Counted from the first letter of the stretch, positions 55,317-64,000 are shown. The stretch is DNA of 64,000 bases from Cellulomonas dongxiuzhuiae (GCF_018623035.1 NZ_CP076023.1:3224001-3288000); one strand, 5' to 3'. A program made the numbers and translations. Notes: generated from the sequence alone by a model not told the origin.

Positions 55317-57508
55317 GCGCCTCGACCTCCACCCACGTCCATCCTGCGTGGCTGCCCGACGCCGCGTTCGCACCGCTCGGTTCCCGACGCGTGCTCGTGG
55401 CCGTCGGCCCCGACGCGGGCCCGGTCGGCGCGACCGTCGTCGACGAGGTGCGGCGGGCGACCGCCACGCACGGCGGGTCGCTCACGGTCCTCGCGCCCGG
55501 TGAGGCGCTGCCCGACGCCGCGTCCGTCCGGTCGCACGACCTCGTGCTGGTCGTGGCGTCACGCGCCCACACCCGCGGCAGCGGGGCGGCCCGGCAGGTG
55601 CCGCCGCCGGCGCTCGCCGAGCAGCCGCCGCACCCGAACGACCCGCTGGTCGCCGCGGCCACCGACGGCGCGCTCGTCGCCACCGGTGGGGTGGCGGACT
55701 TCAGCCCGGACATGTTCGTGCGGGTGCGGGCCGCAGGCACCACCGTGGTCGTCGCCGGCGCCGCGGCGGGCCTGCTCTACGGCCTGCATGACGTGATGAG
55801 GCTCGGCGAGACGGCGTTCGGGGACTGCGACATCGACGTCACCGACCTCCCGGTCGCACCGGTCCGCATGCTCGACCACTGGGACAACATCGACGTCCAC
55901 CCCGTGATGGGCCAGGTCGAGCGCGGGTATGCCGGCGGCTCGATCTTCTACGCCGACGGCCGCGTGCGCGAGGACCTCTCGCGGGTCGCCGCGTACGCCC
56001 GGCTGCTCGGGTCGATCGGCGTCAACGCGGTGGCGATCAACAACGTCAACGTCCACCGCACCGAGGCGCGCCTGCTCACCGACGGTCTGGACGACGTCGC
56101 GCGGGTCGCCGACGTGTTCCGGCCGCACGGTGTGCGGACGTACCTGTCGGTGTCGTTCGCGTCGCCCGTCGTCCTCGGCGGGCTGTCCACGTCGGACCCG
56201 GCGGACCCCGACGTGCAGGCGTGGTGGGCGGCCGCCGCGGACCGCGTCTACGCGACGATCCCCGACTTCGGCGGCTTCGTCGTCAAGGCGGACTCCGAGG
56301 GCCAGCCCGGCCCGTTCGCGTACGGCCGGGACCACGCCGACGGCGCGAACCTGCTGGCCCGGGCGCTGCGCCCGCACGGCGGCACGGTGTTCTGGCGTGC
56401 GTTCGTCTACAACCACGAGCAGGACTGGCGCGACCGCCGCACCGACCGCGCGCGAGCCGCGTACGACCACTTCGCGCCGCTCGACGGCCGGTTCGACGAC
56501 AACGTCGTGCTGCAGGTCAAGTACGGGCCCATCGACTTCCAGACCCGCGAGCCGATCTCGCCCGTGCTGGCCGCGATGCCCCGGACCCGACTGGCCGTCG
56601 AGCTCCAGGTCACGCAGGAGTACACGGGCCACCAGAAGCACGTGTGCTACCTGGGGCCGCTGTGGTCGCAGGTGCTGACGTTCCCGCTCGCCGACGACGC
56701 GACGCGGCCCGTGTCGTGGATCGTCTCGGGGCTGCCGGGCCCGGCGTCCGACGACGACACCGGGTTCCTGCCGGCCGGCGGCGTCACCGCCGTGTCCAAC
56801 GTCGGGGACGACGAGTTCTGGACCGGCCACCCGCTCGCGCAGGCCAACCTGTACGCGTACGGGCGGCTCGCCTGGAACCCGGAGGCGGACCCGGTCGCGC
56901 TGCTCGACGAGTGGATCGGCCTGACGTTCCCGGGCGCCGACCCGCGCGTGCGCGAGACGCTGCACACGCTCATGGACGACTCGTGGCTGACCTACGAGGC
57001 GTACACCGCGCCGCTGGGCGTCGGTTTCATGGTCGACCCGGGGCGTCAGCACTACGGCCCGAACGTCGACGGGTACGAGTACTCGAAGTGGGGCACGTAC
57101 CACTTCGCGGACCGCGACGGCATCGGCGTCGACCGCACCGTCGCGACGGGCACCGGCTACGCCGGGCAGTACCCGTCACCGTGGCGCGAGACGTACGAGG
57201 ACCTGGCCACGTGCCCCGACGAGCTGCTGCTGTTCTTCCACCACGTGCCGTACGGCCACGTCCTGCACAGCGGGAAGAGCGTCGTCCAGCACATCTACGA
57301 CTCGCGCGCCGACGCCGTCGACGTGGTGACGTCCTGGGTCGACGCGTGGCAGACGCTGCACGGACTGGTGGACGACCGGCTGCACGCCCGCGTCGCCGAG
57401 CGACTGACGGAGCAGGTCCGCTCCGCCACCGAGTGGCGCGACCAGCTCCGCTCGTACTTCTTCCGCAAGTCCGGCGTCCCCGACGCGAGCGGCCGCCCGA
57501 TCTACTGA
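55313..57508 (+). CDS. aguA: GH67 alpha-glucuronidase
   Basis: A 731-aa glycosidase. Residues 1-165 are the N-terminal beta domain. The GH67 barrel follows: [113 protein letters not shown]. The C-terminal domain has [13 protein letters not shown]. It frees (4-O-methyl)glucuronic acid from the non-reducing end of xylo-oligosaccharides. No signal peptide, so it acts in the cytoplasm on imported aldotriouronic acids. GTG at 55313 is coupled to manD. Confidence 0.94.
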   Translation: MSASTSTHVHPAWLPDAAFAPLGSRRVLVAVGPDAGPVGATVVDEVRRATATHGGSLTVLAPGEALPDAASVRSHDLVLVVASRAHTRGSGAARQVPPPALAEQPPHPNDPLVAAATDGALVATGGVADFSPDMFVRVRAAGTTVVVAGAAAGLLYGLHDVMRLGETAFGDCDIDVTDLPVAPVRMLDHWDNIDVHPVMGQVERGYAGGSIFYADGRVREDLSRVAAYARLLGSIGVNAVAINNVNVHRTEARLLTDGLDDVARVADVFRPHGVRTYLSVSFASPVVLGGLSTSDPADPDVQAWWAAAADRVYATIPDFGGFVVKADSEGQPGPFAYGRDHADGANLLARALRPHGGTVFWRAFVYNHEQDWRDRRTDRARAAYDHFAPLDGRFDDNVVLQVKYGPIDFQTREPISPVLAAMPRTRLAVELQVTQEYTGHQKHVCYLGPLWSQVLTFPLADDATRPVSWIVSGLPGPASDDDTGFLPAGGVTAVSNVGDDEFWTGHPLAQANLYAYGRLAWNPEADPVALLDEWIGLTFPGADPRVRETLHTLMDDSWLTYEAYTAPLGVGFMVDPGRQHYGPNVDGYEYSKWGTYHFADRDGIGVDRTVATGTGYAGQYPSPWRETYEDLATCPDELLLFFHHVPYGHVLHSGKSVVQHIYDSRADAVDVVTSWVDAWQTLHGLVDDRLHARVAERLTEQVRSATEWRDQLRSYFFRKSGVPDASGRPIY

Positions 57509-57550
57509 GCGCACCCTCCGCCGGGGCGCCGTCGGAGCGCGCACGAGAAG

Positions 57551-57593
57551 GTGTGAAGCGTTGCTGCCGGATTCCGGCAGCAACGCTTCACAC
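57551..57593. terminator. Long perfect palindrome between convergent genes
   Basis: A 20-bp arm (57551-57570, beginning GTGTGAAGCG), a 3-base centre ATT, and a perfect 20-bp complement (57574-57593). It lies between the convergent GH67 and aldo/keto reductase genes, 42 bp past the GH67 stop. It is probably a bidirectional terminator. Its lower GC and length set it apart from the other hairpins here, so another role is possible. Confidence 0.7.
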
Positions 57594-57625
57594 TCTCGGC
57601 GGGTCGGGCGTCGCCGGGTCGGGCG

Positions 57626-58666
57626 TCAGCGGCCGGTGCCGTCGATCGCGTGCTCGTCGATCGCCGCCAGCTCGTCGTCCGTCAGCGGCGGTGCCGACAG
57701 CGCCGCGACGTTGTCCTCCAGCTGCGCCACCGAGCTGGCACCGACCAGCGCGGACGTGACGCGCTCGTCGCGCAGCACCCACGACAGCGCGAGCTGCGCG
57801 AGCGTCTGGCCGCGGCCCGCGGCGATCTCGTTCAGCGCGCGGGCCCGGGCCAGGTACGACTCCGAGATCGCACCCTGCGACAGGAACGGGCTCGCCCCGG
57901 CCGCCCGCGATCCCGCCGGCGCCTGGCCGCCCAGGTACTTGTCCGTCAGCAGCCCCTGGGCCAGCGGCGAGAACACGATGGTCCCGAGGCCCAGCTCGCC
58001 GACCACGTCGAGCAGCGACTCGTGCTGCCCGGCGCCGACGTTCTCGACGTGCCGGTTGAACATCGAGTAGCTGGGCTGGTGGATGAGCAGCCGCACGCCC
58101 ATCTCGACGAGCACCGCGTGCGCCTCACGGGTCTGCGACGGCGAGTAGTTGGAGATCCCGACGTACAGCGCCTTGCCGCTGCGCACGGCCTGCGCCAGCG
58201 CGCCCATGGTCTCCTCGATCGGCGTCGAGGGGTCCGGACGGTGGTGGTAGAACACGTCGACGTAGTCCAGGCCCATGCGCCGCAGGGACGCGTCGAGCGA
58301 CGCCAGCAGGTACTTGCGGGACCCGCCGTCCTGGTACGGCCCGGACCACATGTCGTAGCCCGCCTTGGTGGAGATGACGAGCTCGTCGCGGTACGGGCGC
58401 AGGTCCGCCGCGAGGTGCCGGCCGAAGTTCTCCTCCGCGGCGCCGGGCTGCGGTCCGTAGTTGTTCGCCAGGTCGAGGTGCGTGATGCCGAGGTCGACTG
58501 CGCGGCGCAGGACGTCGCGCTGCGTGGCGAACGGCGTGGTGTCCCCGAAGTTGTGCCACAGCCCGAGCGACAGCGCCGGCAGGTCGAGCCCCGAGCGTCC
58601 CGTGCGGCGGTAGGTCATGGTCGCGTACCGGTCGTCGGCGGCACGGTACGGGTCGAGCGCGGACAT
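57626..58666 (-). CDS. Aldo/keto reductase, L-glyceraldehyde 3-phosphate reductase-like
   Basis: A 346-aa AKR of the YghZ/MgrA type: YRRTGRSGLDLPALSLGLWHNFGD, FDLANNYG-like tetrad segment (HLDLANNYGPQPGAAEENF, Asp and Tyr), ISTKAGYDMWSGPY (Lys), FYHHRPDPSTPIEET (His) and SALVGASSVAQLEDN. It reduces small aldehydes with NADPH; YghZ acts on L-glyceraldehyde 3-phosphate and methylglyoxal. ATG at 58666 after GAGGAG. It is a different subtype from the AKR at 24603. Confidence 0.92.
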   Translation of the reverse strand: MSALDPYRAADDRYATMTYRRTGRSGLDLPALSLGLWHNFGDTTPFATQRDVLRRAVDLGITHLDLANNYGPQPGAAEENFGRHLAADLRPYRDELVISTKAGYDMWSGPYQDGGSRKYLLASLDASLRRMGLDYVDVFYHHRPDPSTPIEETMGALAQAVRSGKALYVGISNYSPSQTREAHAVLVEMGVRLLIHQPSYSMFNRHVENVGAGQHESLLDVVGELGLGTIVFSPLAQGLLTDKYLGGQAPAGSRAAGASPFLSQGAISESYLARARALNEIAAGRGQTLAQLALSWVLRDERVTSALVGASSVAQLEDNVAALSAPPLTDDELAAIDEHAIDGTGR

Positions 58667-58789
58667 GCGGTGCTCCTCGTCGTCGGGGGGTCGCCCCAGG
58701 CTACGACCGAGCACGTCGTCGCCGCGGGCCTGCCCGCTTCGGCTGCGTGTCAGCGGTTGTCGGGCACCACGCCCGTGACGCCACCTCTC

Positions 58790-59095
58790 CTACTCCGGCT
58801 CCAGGTCGAAGGCCAGGGCGATGGCCAGCGCGAGCCGGGCCTCCTGGTCGGGCAGCAGGTAGCCGATCTGCCGTCCGAGCGCCGACGCGGGCACGGTCTG
58901 GACGTTGTCGCAGCTCACGACGCAGTCCTGGTCGAGCCCGTTCGCGCGGCCGAGGGGCACCTCGGTGGACAGCCCCCGCACGGTGGTGGTGATCGGCGCC
59001 ACCGTGACGCTCGACAGGTGGGGACGCACGAGCTCTCGCGTGAGGACGAGCACCGGTCGCGCCTTGTCGAGCTCGGCGACGTGGATGGGCCGCAT
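58790..59095 (-). CDS. mazF: MazF/PemK-family mRNA interferase toxin
   Basis: A 101-aa MazF-fold ribonuclease: RPIHVAELDKARPVLVLTREL (conserved Arg/Pro strand), LSSVTVAPITTTVRGLSTEVPLG, the catalytic-loop NGLDQDCVVSCDNVQTV, and IGYLLPDQE. It cuts mRNA in the cytoplasm. The ATG overlaps the antitoxin stop by one base (TGATG), the usual antitoxin-first order. The recognition sequence cannot be told from the protein. Confidence 0.92.
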   Translation of the reverse strand: MRPIHVAELDKARPVLVLTRELVRPHLSSVTVAPITTTVRGLSTEVPLGRANGLDQDCVVSCDNVQTVPASALGRQIGYLLPDQEARLALAIALAFDLEPE

Positions 59096-59334
59096 CAGTC
59101 GAGCCCGCGTGGTGCGGGCAGCTGGTGACTCCATGCGGCGAGCGCGTCGAGGTCCGTGCCGGACGGGTCTCCGCGCAGGATCTCGACGTCCCGCGTCGCG
59201 AGCTCACGTCGGAGGTGACGCTCGAGGGCGACCTCGACGACCGCCGCACGGCTGCGCGCGCGTCCCTCGGCCACGAGCGCGTCGACAGCCTGGACGAGGT
59301 CGTCGTCCAGGCGCACGGTGATCTGGATCGTCAT
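59095..59334 (-). CDS. mazE: MazE-like ribbon-helix-helix antitoxin
   Basis: A 79-aa protein. The N-terminal MTIQITVRLDDDLVQAVDALV and GRARSRAAVVEVALERHLRREL form a ribbon-helix-helix DNA-binding fold. The acidic C-terminal 35 residues should wrap the toxin. It neutralises MazF and would bind the inverted repeat just upstream of its start to repress the operon. ATG at 59334. Confidence 0.9.
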   Translation of the reverse strand: MTIQITVRLDDDLVQAVDALVAEGRARSRAAVVEVALERHLRRELATRDVEILRGDPSGTDLDALAAWSHQLPAPRGLD

Positions 59335-59366
59335 CCCGTGATGGTATCGCAGACGGGATTCACGGG
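59335..59366. promoter_or_regulatory. Inverted repeat upstream of mazEF
   Basis: CCCGTGA (59335-59341) and TCACGGG (59360-59366), perfect 7-bp arms with an 18-bp spacer directly upstream of the antitoxin ATG. It brackets a GATACC promoter-like stretch on the minus strand. A likely autoregulatory operator. Confidence 0.55.
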
Positions 59367-59444
59367 ACATCCCACGGCGACGCCGCCCCGCGTCCGGACG
59401 CGGGAGTCGCGCCGGACTCCGCGCCGACGCGCCCGCTCCGACCG

Positions 59445-61481
59445 TCAGGTCCGCAGGACCAGGACCTCGGCCGACCCCAGGGTGAGCGGCGCGCCCACCT
59501 CCACCACGCGCCCCGTGAGCAGGTCCTCCCCCGCAACCTGCGACGTCACCGTCACGGGCGCCGACCCGTGGTGCAGCACGAACGCGTACGTCGTCCCGTC
59601 GGGTGCGACGCGGCGGGTCACCTCCACGCCCTCGTCGTCGGCATGGGGACCGACGAGGCCGTGCCCGGCCAGCACGTGCCGCAGCACCCGCGCGACGCCC
59701 GCGTCGTCGAGCCCCGTCGCCACGTGCCACGCGGCACCGTCCCCACGGCGGGCGCGCGTGACCGCTGCCCGTCCCGCGTAGAACTCCGCACCGTACGTGC
59801 CGACGACCTGCGTGCGCTCGTCCGGCACGAGCAGCTCGAACACGAGCGTCGCGTCGTGCGTGGTCGTCTCGCCGTCGAGCACCAGGGTCACGGGGTTGAC
59901 GGCCCCCGGCACCCCCGAGTCCGTCTCCTCGACGCGCGTGCCGAGCAGCGGGTCCAGCGGCGGGACCCCGCAGTACGCGTTGTCGTCCTCGTCGACGCGC
60001 CCGCCGTAGAACGTGGTCACCAGGGTGCCGCCGCGCTCGACGTGCGCGGTCAGCCGCGCGACCACGTCACCCTTCAGCAGGTGCAGCACGGGTGCCACCA
60101 CGACCTCGTACCCGGACAGGTCCGCGGTCACCGGGACCACGTCCACCTCGGCGTTCGCCGACCACAGCGCCCGGTGGTACGCCAGCAGCGTCTGCAGGTA
60201 CGAGACGTGCCGGTTGTAGCCGTCGGTCATCTCGACCGCCCACCACGAGTCCCAGTCGAGCAGCAGCGCGACGCGCGCGGGCGTCCGCGCGCCGAGCAGC
60301 GCGGCTCCGGTGCGCGCCAGCCCCGCCCCGAGCTCCGCCGCCTCACGGAACACCCGGGTGTCCGTGCGCCCCGAGTGGTCGATGAGCGCGCCGTGGTACT
60401 TCTCGCACGCGCCCTTCGACTGCCGCATCTGGAAGTACAGGGTCGCGTCGGCGCCGTGCGCGACCGACTGCCACGTCCACAGGCCCAGCACCCCGGGCCG
60501 CTTGACCGGGTTGACGTCGCGCGACGCGGTGGTCGACGGCGTCTGCTCCATCACCCAGAACGGCCGGCCGTCCTTGAGCCCGCGCATCGCGGCGTGCGTG
60601 GCCGCCATGCGGGCGGCCGTGCGCAGCGGGTCGTCGGGCAGCGGCGGGTAGTTGTCCCACGACACGAAGTCGAGGTCGGCCGCCCACCGGTGGTAGTCGA
60701 CGGGCTGGTAGAAGCCCATGAGGTTCGTCGTCACGGGCGTGTCCGGCACGTGCGCGCGGATCGCCGCCTTCTCGGCGACGAAGCCCTCGCGCAGGCGGTC
60801 GCTCATGTACCGGCGGTAGTCGAGCGTGATGCCCTGGAACGCCGTGTGGTTCGGCCCACGCCAGTGCTCGGAGAGCATGGACGGCGGCACCACCTCGTCC
60901 CAGTCGCCGAAGACGTGGGACCAGAACAGCGTGTTCCACGCCGCGTTGAGCCGCTCGAGCGTCCCGTACCGTGCCCGCAGCCAGTCGCGGAACCCTGCCG
61001 CGCACAGGTCGCAGTAGCACGCGCCGCCGTACTCGTTGCCGACGTGCCACGCGACGACGGCCGGGTGGTCGCCGTACCGCTCGGCGAGCCGCCCCGCCAT
61101 CGCCACGGACAGCCGGCGGAAGTCCGGCGACGACGGGCAGTGGTTGTGCCGCTGCCCGTACACGTGCCGCCGGCCCTCGAGGTCTACGCGGCACGTGTCG
61201 GGGTACGCCCGCGCGAGCCACGGCGGCATGGCACCGCTCGGCGTCGCCAGGACGACGTCGCGGCCCTCGGCGTGCGCCCGCCCCACGATCGCGTCGAGCC
61301 GCGTGAAGTCGTACGCGCCCTCGCGCGGCTCGGTGTGCGCCCACGCGAACACGCCGACGGTGAGCGTGGTGACGTGCGCGAGCGTGAACGCCGCGTGGTC
61401 CTCGTCCCACACCTCGACGGGCCACTGCTCGGGGTTGTAGTCGCCGCCGTAGCGGAGATGGTCGCTCGCCGGCAGGGACAT
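59445..61481 (-). CDS. GH42 beta-galactosidase
   Basis: A 678-aa glycosidase. A TIM barrel opens with YGGDYNPEQWPVEVWDEDHAAF. The acid/base Glu is at about 150 in WHVGNEYGGACYCDLC and the nucleophile Glu at about 312 in FWVMEQTPST, as in GH42 enzymes. The CYCDLC segment carries the family's zinc cysteines. A trimerisation beta/alpha domain and small C-terminal beta-barrel follow. No signal peptide: cytoplasmic. It cleaves terminal beta-galactosides of oligosaccharides. ATG at 61481 after GAGG. Last gene of a GH39-YesL-GH42 run (35-bp gap). Confidence 0.95.
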   Translation of the reverse strand: MSLPASDHLRYGGDYNPEQWPVEVWDEDHAAFTLAHVTTLTVGVFAWAHTEPREGAYDFTRLDAIVGRAHAEGRDVVLATPSGAMPPWLARAYPDTCRVDLEGRRHVYGQRHNHCPSSPDFRRLSVAMAGRLAERYGDHPAVVAWHVGNEYGGACYCDLCAAGFRDWLRARYGTLERLNAAWNTLFWSHVFGDWDEVVPPSMLSEHWRGPNHTAFQGITLDYRRYMSDRLREGFVAEKAAIRAHVPDTPVTTNLMGFYQPVDYHRWAADLDFVSWDNYPPLPDDPLRTAARMAATHAAMRGLKDGRPFWVMEQTPSTTASRDVNPVKRPGVLGLWTWQSVAHGADATLYFQMRQSKGACEKYHGALIDHSGRTDTRVFREAAELGAGLARTGAALLGARTPARVALLLDWDSWWAVEMTDGYNRHVSYLQTLLAYHRALWSANAEVDVVPVTADLSGYEVVVAPVLHLLKGDVVARLTAHVERGGTLVTTFYGGRVDEDDNAYCGVPPLDPLLGTRVEETDSGVPGAVNPVTLVLDGETTTHDATLVFELLVPDERTQVVGTYGAEFYAGRAAVTRARRGDGAAWHVATGLDDAGVARVLRHVLAGHGLVGPHADDEGVEVTRRVAPDGTTYAFVLHHGSAPVTVTSQVAGEDLLTGRVVEVGAPLTLGSAEVLVLRT

Positions 61482-61515
61482 GGCACACCTCACGGGGTCG
61501 AGCAGGTCGGACGGG

Positions 61516-62235
61516 TCAGGCGGCGTCGGACGGCTCCGCCGCGTCGGCCGGGTCCGCGGTGAAGCGTGCGGTCGCGTCCTTGACCACCGGCTCGGTGGTC
61601 GTCATGACGGCGAACGCCAGCAGCCCGGACACCATGACGAGGACCCAGTCCGACGTGAACAGCACGATGCCGAAGCTGAGCACCAGCAGGGACAGGACTC
61701 CCAGGGTCACCAGCGGCTTCGCTGCCAGGTAGTAGGCCGACAGCCGTGCGACGTCACGCGTGCGCAGGCTGAGGTGGGAGGACAGCGCGAGCGCCACCAC
61801 CGCCCACAGCAGCACCGCCACGGCGATGACGACGAGCGCGATGCCGTAGCCCGCCGGCACGCCTGCGGCGTCGAGGTGCGCGAGCGAGAACCCGATGACG
61901 GCCAGCGCCACGACCGTCGGGACCCACAGCCGCAGCACGTCGAGCGCGTTGAGCCGGTACCCCCGCCAGAAGTGCCGCGCCGGGCTCAGGTCCCGCTCGA
62001 CGACGAAGCGCCGCCACGCGAACATCCCGGCCGCCAGGGCCGGACCCATCGGCAGTGCCAGCAGCGCCGCGATCCACACGTTCGCGGCGTCGTCGCGCAG
62101 GAACGGGACGAGCAGCAGCGGCACGCCCCCGGTGAGCACGACCAGACCGCAGACGACGAGCACCCACAGCACGACCGCGGCACCCCGCGACAGGGGGCCG
62201 TCGCCCACCTCGTCCAGGTCGCCGGGGCGGGCCAT
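61516..62235 (-). CDS. YesL-like (DUF624) membrane protein
   Basis: A 239-aa membrane protein with five to six hydrophobic helices and a short acidic tail. SRGAAVVLWVLVVCGLVVL, the mid block AWRRFVVERDLSPARHFWRGYRLNALDVLRLW, and spacing of helices match YesL/DUF624 proteins, which are common in carbohydrate ABC-transporter operons and whose function is unknown. The ATG at 62235 shares one base with the GH39 stop (TGATG), so it is co-translated. Confidence 0.8.
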   Translation of the reverse strand: MARPGDLDEVGDGPLSRGAAVVLWVLVVCGLVVLTGGVPLLLVPFLRDDAANVWIAALLALPMGPALAAGMFAWRRFVVERDLSPARHFWRGYRLNALDVLRLWVPTVVALAVIGFSLAHLDAAGVPAGYGIALVVIAVAVLLWAVVALALSSHLSLRTRDVARLSAYYLAAKPLVTLGVLSLLVLSFGIVLFTSDWVLVMVSGLLAFAVMTTTEPVVKDATARFTADPADAAEPSDAA

Positions 62236-63779
62236 CACGCCCGCCCGCGCTCGTGGCGCGCGACGAGCCGGTCGTCGTCGGCACCGAGCAGACGACGGTC
62301 GTCGAGGCCCTCGTGGTGCGCGGGCGTGACGGGCGTCAGCTCGACGAACGTCACCTCGTGGCGCGCGAGCGTCAGGTCGAGCTCGACGCGGCCGCCGGCC
62401 GTCCGTGCGACGTCGTGCTCCACGGACGGTCGCGCGCACGCGTGCAGCAGGTCCAGCTCGCGGGCCGTCGGGGACATCGGCCGGCCCATCTCGCGCCACG
62501 CGGCGAACGCGTTGCCGTCGTGCTCGTTGACGCGCTCGCGGAGCACGAACGCCGCGTCGCCGCGCACGGGCAGCGACAGCTCGACGCGGTGCTCGGCGGC
62601 GTCGGCGCCGTCGGTGCCGCCCACCGGCTGCCAGGCCAGCACCGTGACGCGCCCGTCGGGGTCGGAGCACACGAGGTGGTCCTCACCGCGCGCGAGCACG
62701 TCACGGCCCATGCGGGCCATGAAGGCGTAGAGGTGGTACGTCGGCTTGGCGACCTGCCGGTGCGTGAGCATGCCGAACCCGCCGTGGAAGAAGGACGTCG
62801 GGACGTTGGCCTCCTCGAAGACGTCGCAGAACGTCCAGTAGGAGAACGACGCCGCCATGTCGCCACCGCCCGCGAGCACCGGGGCCAGGAACGCCGCGTT
62901 GTACGCGGTGTCGTGGATCGGGTTGTCGGGGCGGTAGGAGGTGTTGAACTCGGTGATGTGCACGGGCAGCCCCGCCAGGGGCGTGCCCTGCAGGTAGCGG
63001 CGCGGCGCGTCGAACTGCTCGAGCAGGTCCTGCGGCGGCATCTGGGTCTGGTAGACGCCGAACGGGATCCGCTGCACGGGTCCGGACGCGTACGCGTGCC
63101 GGCTGACGAAGTCGATCGGCACGTCGCGGCTCGTCACGAAGTCGGTGAACGGCGCCCACCACTCGTCGTCGGAGCCGCCGCAGATCGCCGGGCCGCCGAC
63201 CTGCAGGCTCGCGTCGACGTCCTTGATCGCGCGCGCCGTCTCCTCGTAGAGACGGAAGTAGGCGGGCTGGTCGGCGTCCTTCCAGAACACCGTGAGGTTC
63301 GGCTCGTTCCACACCTCGATCGGCCACTGGCGGACCTCGTCGATCCCGTACCGCTCGATCTGGTGGCGCAGGAACGCCTGCACGAGCGCGACCCACTCGC
63401 CGTGGTCGCGCGGCGGGGTCACGTTGCCCTTCCACCAGAACACCGTCTGGTCGCCCGACGCGAGCTGCGAGGGCATGAACCCGAGCTCGAGGAAGGGCTT
63501 GATGCCGACCGACAGGAAGAAGTCGTGGACCTGGTCGACGTAGCTGAACGCGTACCGGCTGTGCGTGCGGCCGTCGATCTCGTCGGTGCGCAGCACGCCC
63601 ATGTCGTCCGACAGCACGCCGTGCCCGCGGATGTGCCGGAACCCGATCTCCTGCTGCACGCGCGTCAGGGAGTCGCGGTAGTCGGAACGCAGGGCGAGGT
63701 TCATGCGGCCCGTGCCGACGCACGCGCGCCAGGCGTCGGGCAGCGGACCGGTGGGCTGGGCGGGAACGACGGTGCGCAC
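62235..63779 (-). CDS. xynB: GH39 beta-xylosidase
   Basis: A 514-aa glycosidase. The barrel shows FRHIRGHGVLSDDMGV, IKPFLELGFMPSQLASGD, the acid/base Glu159 in IEVWNEPNLTVFWKDA, and the nucleophile Glu277 in VHITEFNTSYRPDNP; SYWTFCDVFEEANVP follows. Both positions match known GH39 xylosidases. It releases xylose from short xylo-oligosaccharides. The start is set at the GTG at 63779 because GGAGG lies 9 bases upstream; an upstream in-frame start is unlikely. No signal peptide. First gene of the GH39-YesL-GH42 set. Confidence 0.95.
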   Translation of the reverse strand: MRTVVPAQPTGPLPDAWRACVGTGRMNLALRSDYRDSLTRVQQEIGFRHIRGHGVLSDDMGVLRTDEIDGRTHSRYAFSYVDQVHDFFLSVGIKPFLELGFMPSQLASGDQTVFWWKGNVTPPRDHGEWVALVQAFLRHQIERYGIDEVRQWPIEVWNEPNLTVFWKDADQPAYFRLYEETARAIKDVDASLQVGGPAICGGSDDEWWAPFTDFVTSRDVPIDFVSRHAYASGPVQRIPFGVYQTQMPPQDLLEQFDAPRRYLQGTPLAGLPVHITEFNTSYRPDNPIHDTAYNAAFLAPVLAGGGDMAASFSYWTFCDVFEEANVPTSFFHGGFGMLTHRQVAKPTYHLYAFMARMGRDVLARGEDHLVCSDPDGRVTVLAWQPVGGTDGADAAEHRVELSLPVRGDAAFVLRERVNEHDGNAFAAWREMGRPMSPTARELDLLHACARPSVEHDVARTAGGRVELDLTLARHEVTFVELTPVTPAHHEGLDDRRLLGADDDRLVARHERGRA

Positions 63780-63908
63780 GGGTGCGACCTCCAGGCGACG
63801 GTGACAGGGGGCGACGACGACGTCCGCCGCGGCGGACGGGAACACCCTCGCACGTGCGCGCCAGGGCGGTGGCACGACGGTGCACGGACTGCACCACCGC
63901 AGGGAGAA

Positions 63909-63951
63909 GCCCGGCCCCCTCGCCCGCCGGGGCGGGACGAGGGGGCCGGGC
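63909..63951 (-). terminator. Terminator of the upstream (off-window) gene
   Basis: GCCCGGCCCCCTCG (63909-63922) pairs with CGAGGGGGCCGGGC (63938-63951): a perfect 14-bp stem 9 bp past the stop of the partial gene at the window edge. It separates that gene from xynB. Confidence 0.8.
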
Positions 63952-63959
63952 CGGGTGGA

Positions 63960-64000
63960 TCAGCCGTTCTTCTCGGCGAACCGCTTCTGCGCGGCGTTCA
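63960..64000 (-). CDS. C-terminal end of an unidentified protein (partial)
   Basis: Only the last 12 codons are present, reading NAAQKRFAEKNG and TGA. The upstream part lies outside the window. In such loci an ABC-transporter sugar-binding protein is often next to xylosidase and YesL genes, and such tails occur there, but the piece is too short to assign. Confidence 0.5.
   Translation of the reverse strand, partial: NAAQKRFAEKNG

Noticed and set aside
59568..61562. A 664-codon open frame opposite the GH42 gene
   Set aside because: Shadow of the GH42 coding strand; Arg/Val-rich, no motifs.
63822..63837. GTCCGCCG-CGGCGGAC, a perfect 16-bp palindrome upstream of the GH39 gene
   Set aside because: All-GC palindromes are frequent by chance here, and it does not resemble the LacI site at 53989; could be an operator but not supported.

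Overview
The window is high-GC DNA, densely coded on both strands, with GTG and ATG starts and many 1-4 base start/stop overlaps. Gene content points to an actinobacterium, most likely Cellulomonas or a close relative. The signs are a GH67/GH39/GH42 hemicellulose gene set, an LAxTG-type wall-anchored protein, SAM-IV riboswitch use, FabG4-type reductase and DUF3151. The genus is inferred. No tRNA, rRNA, CRISPR array, transposase or origin was seen.

Region 1 (1-9969) is accessory. A partial TetR gene faces a DUF4386 membrane protein across two tandem operators. Next, on the minus strand, is a polymorphic-toxin locus: a 2,054-aa secreted RHS/YD-repeat protein with a pretoxin HINT domain and an ART-like tip. 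Its stop overlaps a small immunity gene that looks like EF-Tu domain III. Downstream is a 403-bp, roughly 97.5% identical broken copy of the RHS core end. Upstream lies a two-gene unit for a TadE-like secreted protein and a lipoprotein.

Region 2 (10028-16910) is a fatty acyl-CoA catabolism divergon: TetR and acyl-CoA oxidase on the minus strand, and thiolase, FabG4-type reductase and MaoC hydratase on the plus strand. Region 3 (16981-23910) holds a pentapeptide-repeat protein, a pair of related unknown proteins and a GNAT-kinase fusion. It also has two sulfur-metabolism units under SAM riboswitches of different classes: SAM-IV before a class V aminotransferase (minus strand) and SAM-I before rhodanese-metZ (plus strand).

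Region 4 (23966-52878) is mostly housekeeping. It includes the purine genes purS, purQ, purC, purD and purA, plus pyrE and class II fructose-bisphosphate aldolase. A PAS-GAF-SpoIIE-HATPase phosphatase sits between two STAS genes. Other members are LemA, a DedA-family protein, a HAD phosphatase, a SpoU methyltransferase, two SDRs and RecQ. Less ordinary items here are a frameshifted gene (25668-26308), an endonuclease G-like nuclease and a wall-anchored Ig/FnIII protein.

Region 5 (52890-64000) is a hemicellulose/glucuronate locus. A LacI repressor with a palindromic operator faces a mannonate dehydratase-GH67 alpha-glucuronidase operon. An aldo/keto reductase and a MazEF-type toxin-antitoxin pair follow. 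The window ends with a minus-strand run of GH39 beta-xylosidase, YesL-like membrane protein and GH42 beta-galactosidase. Together these would remove glucuronate and xylose or galactose side groups from xylan oligomers and feed mannonate toward KDG.
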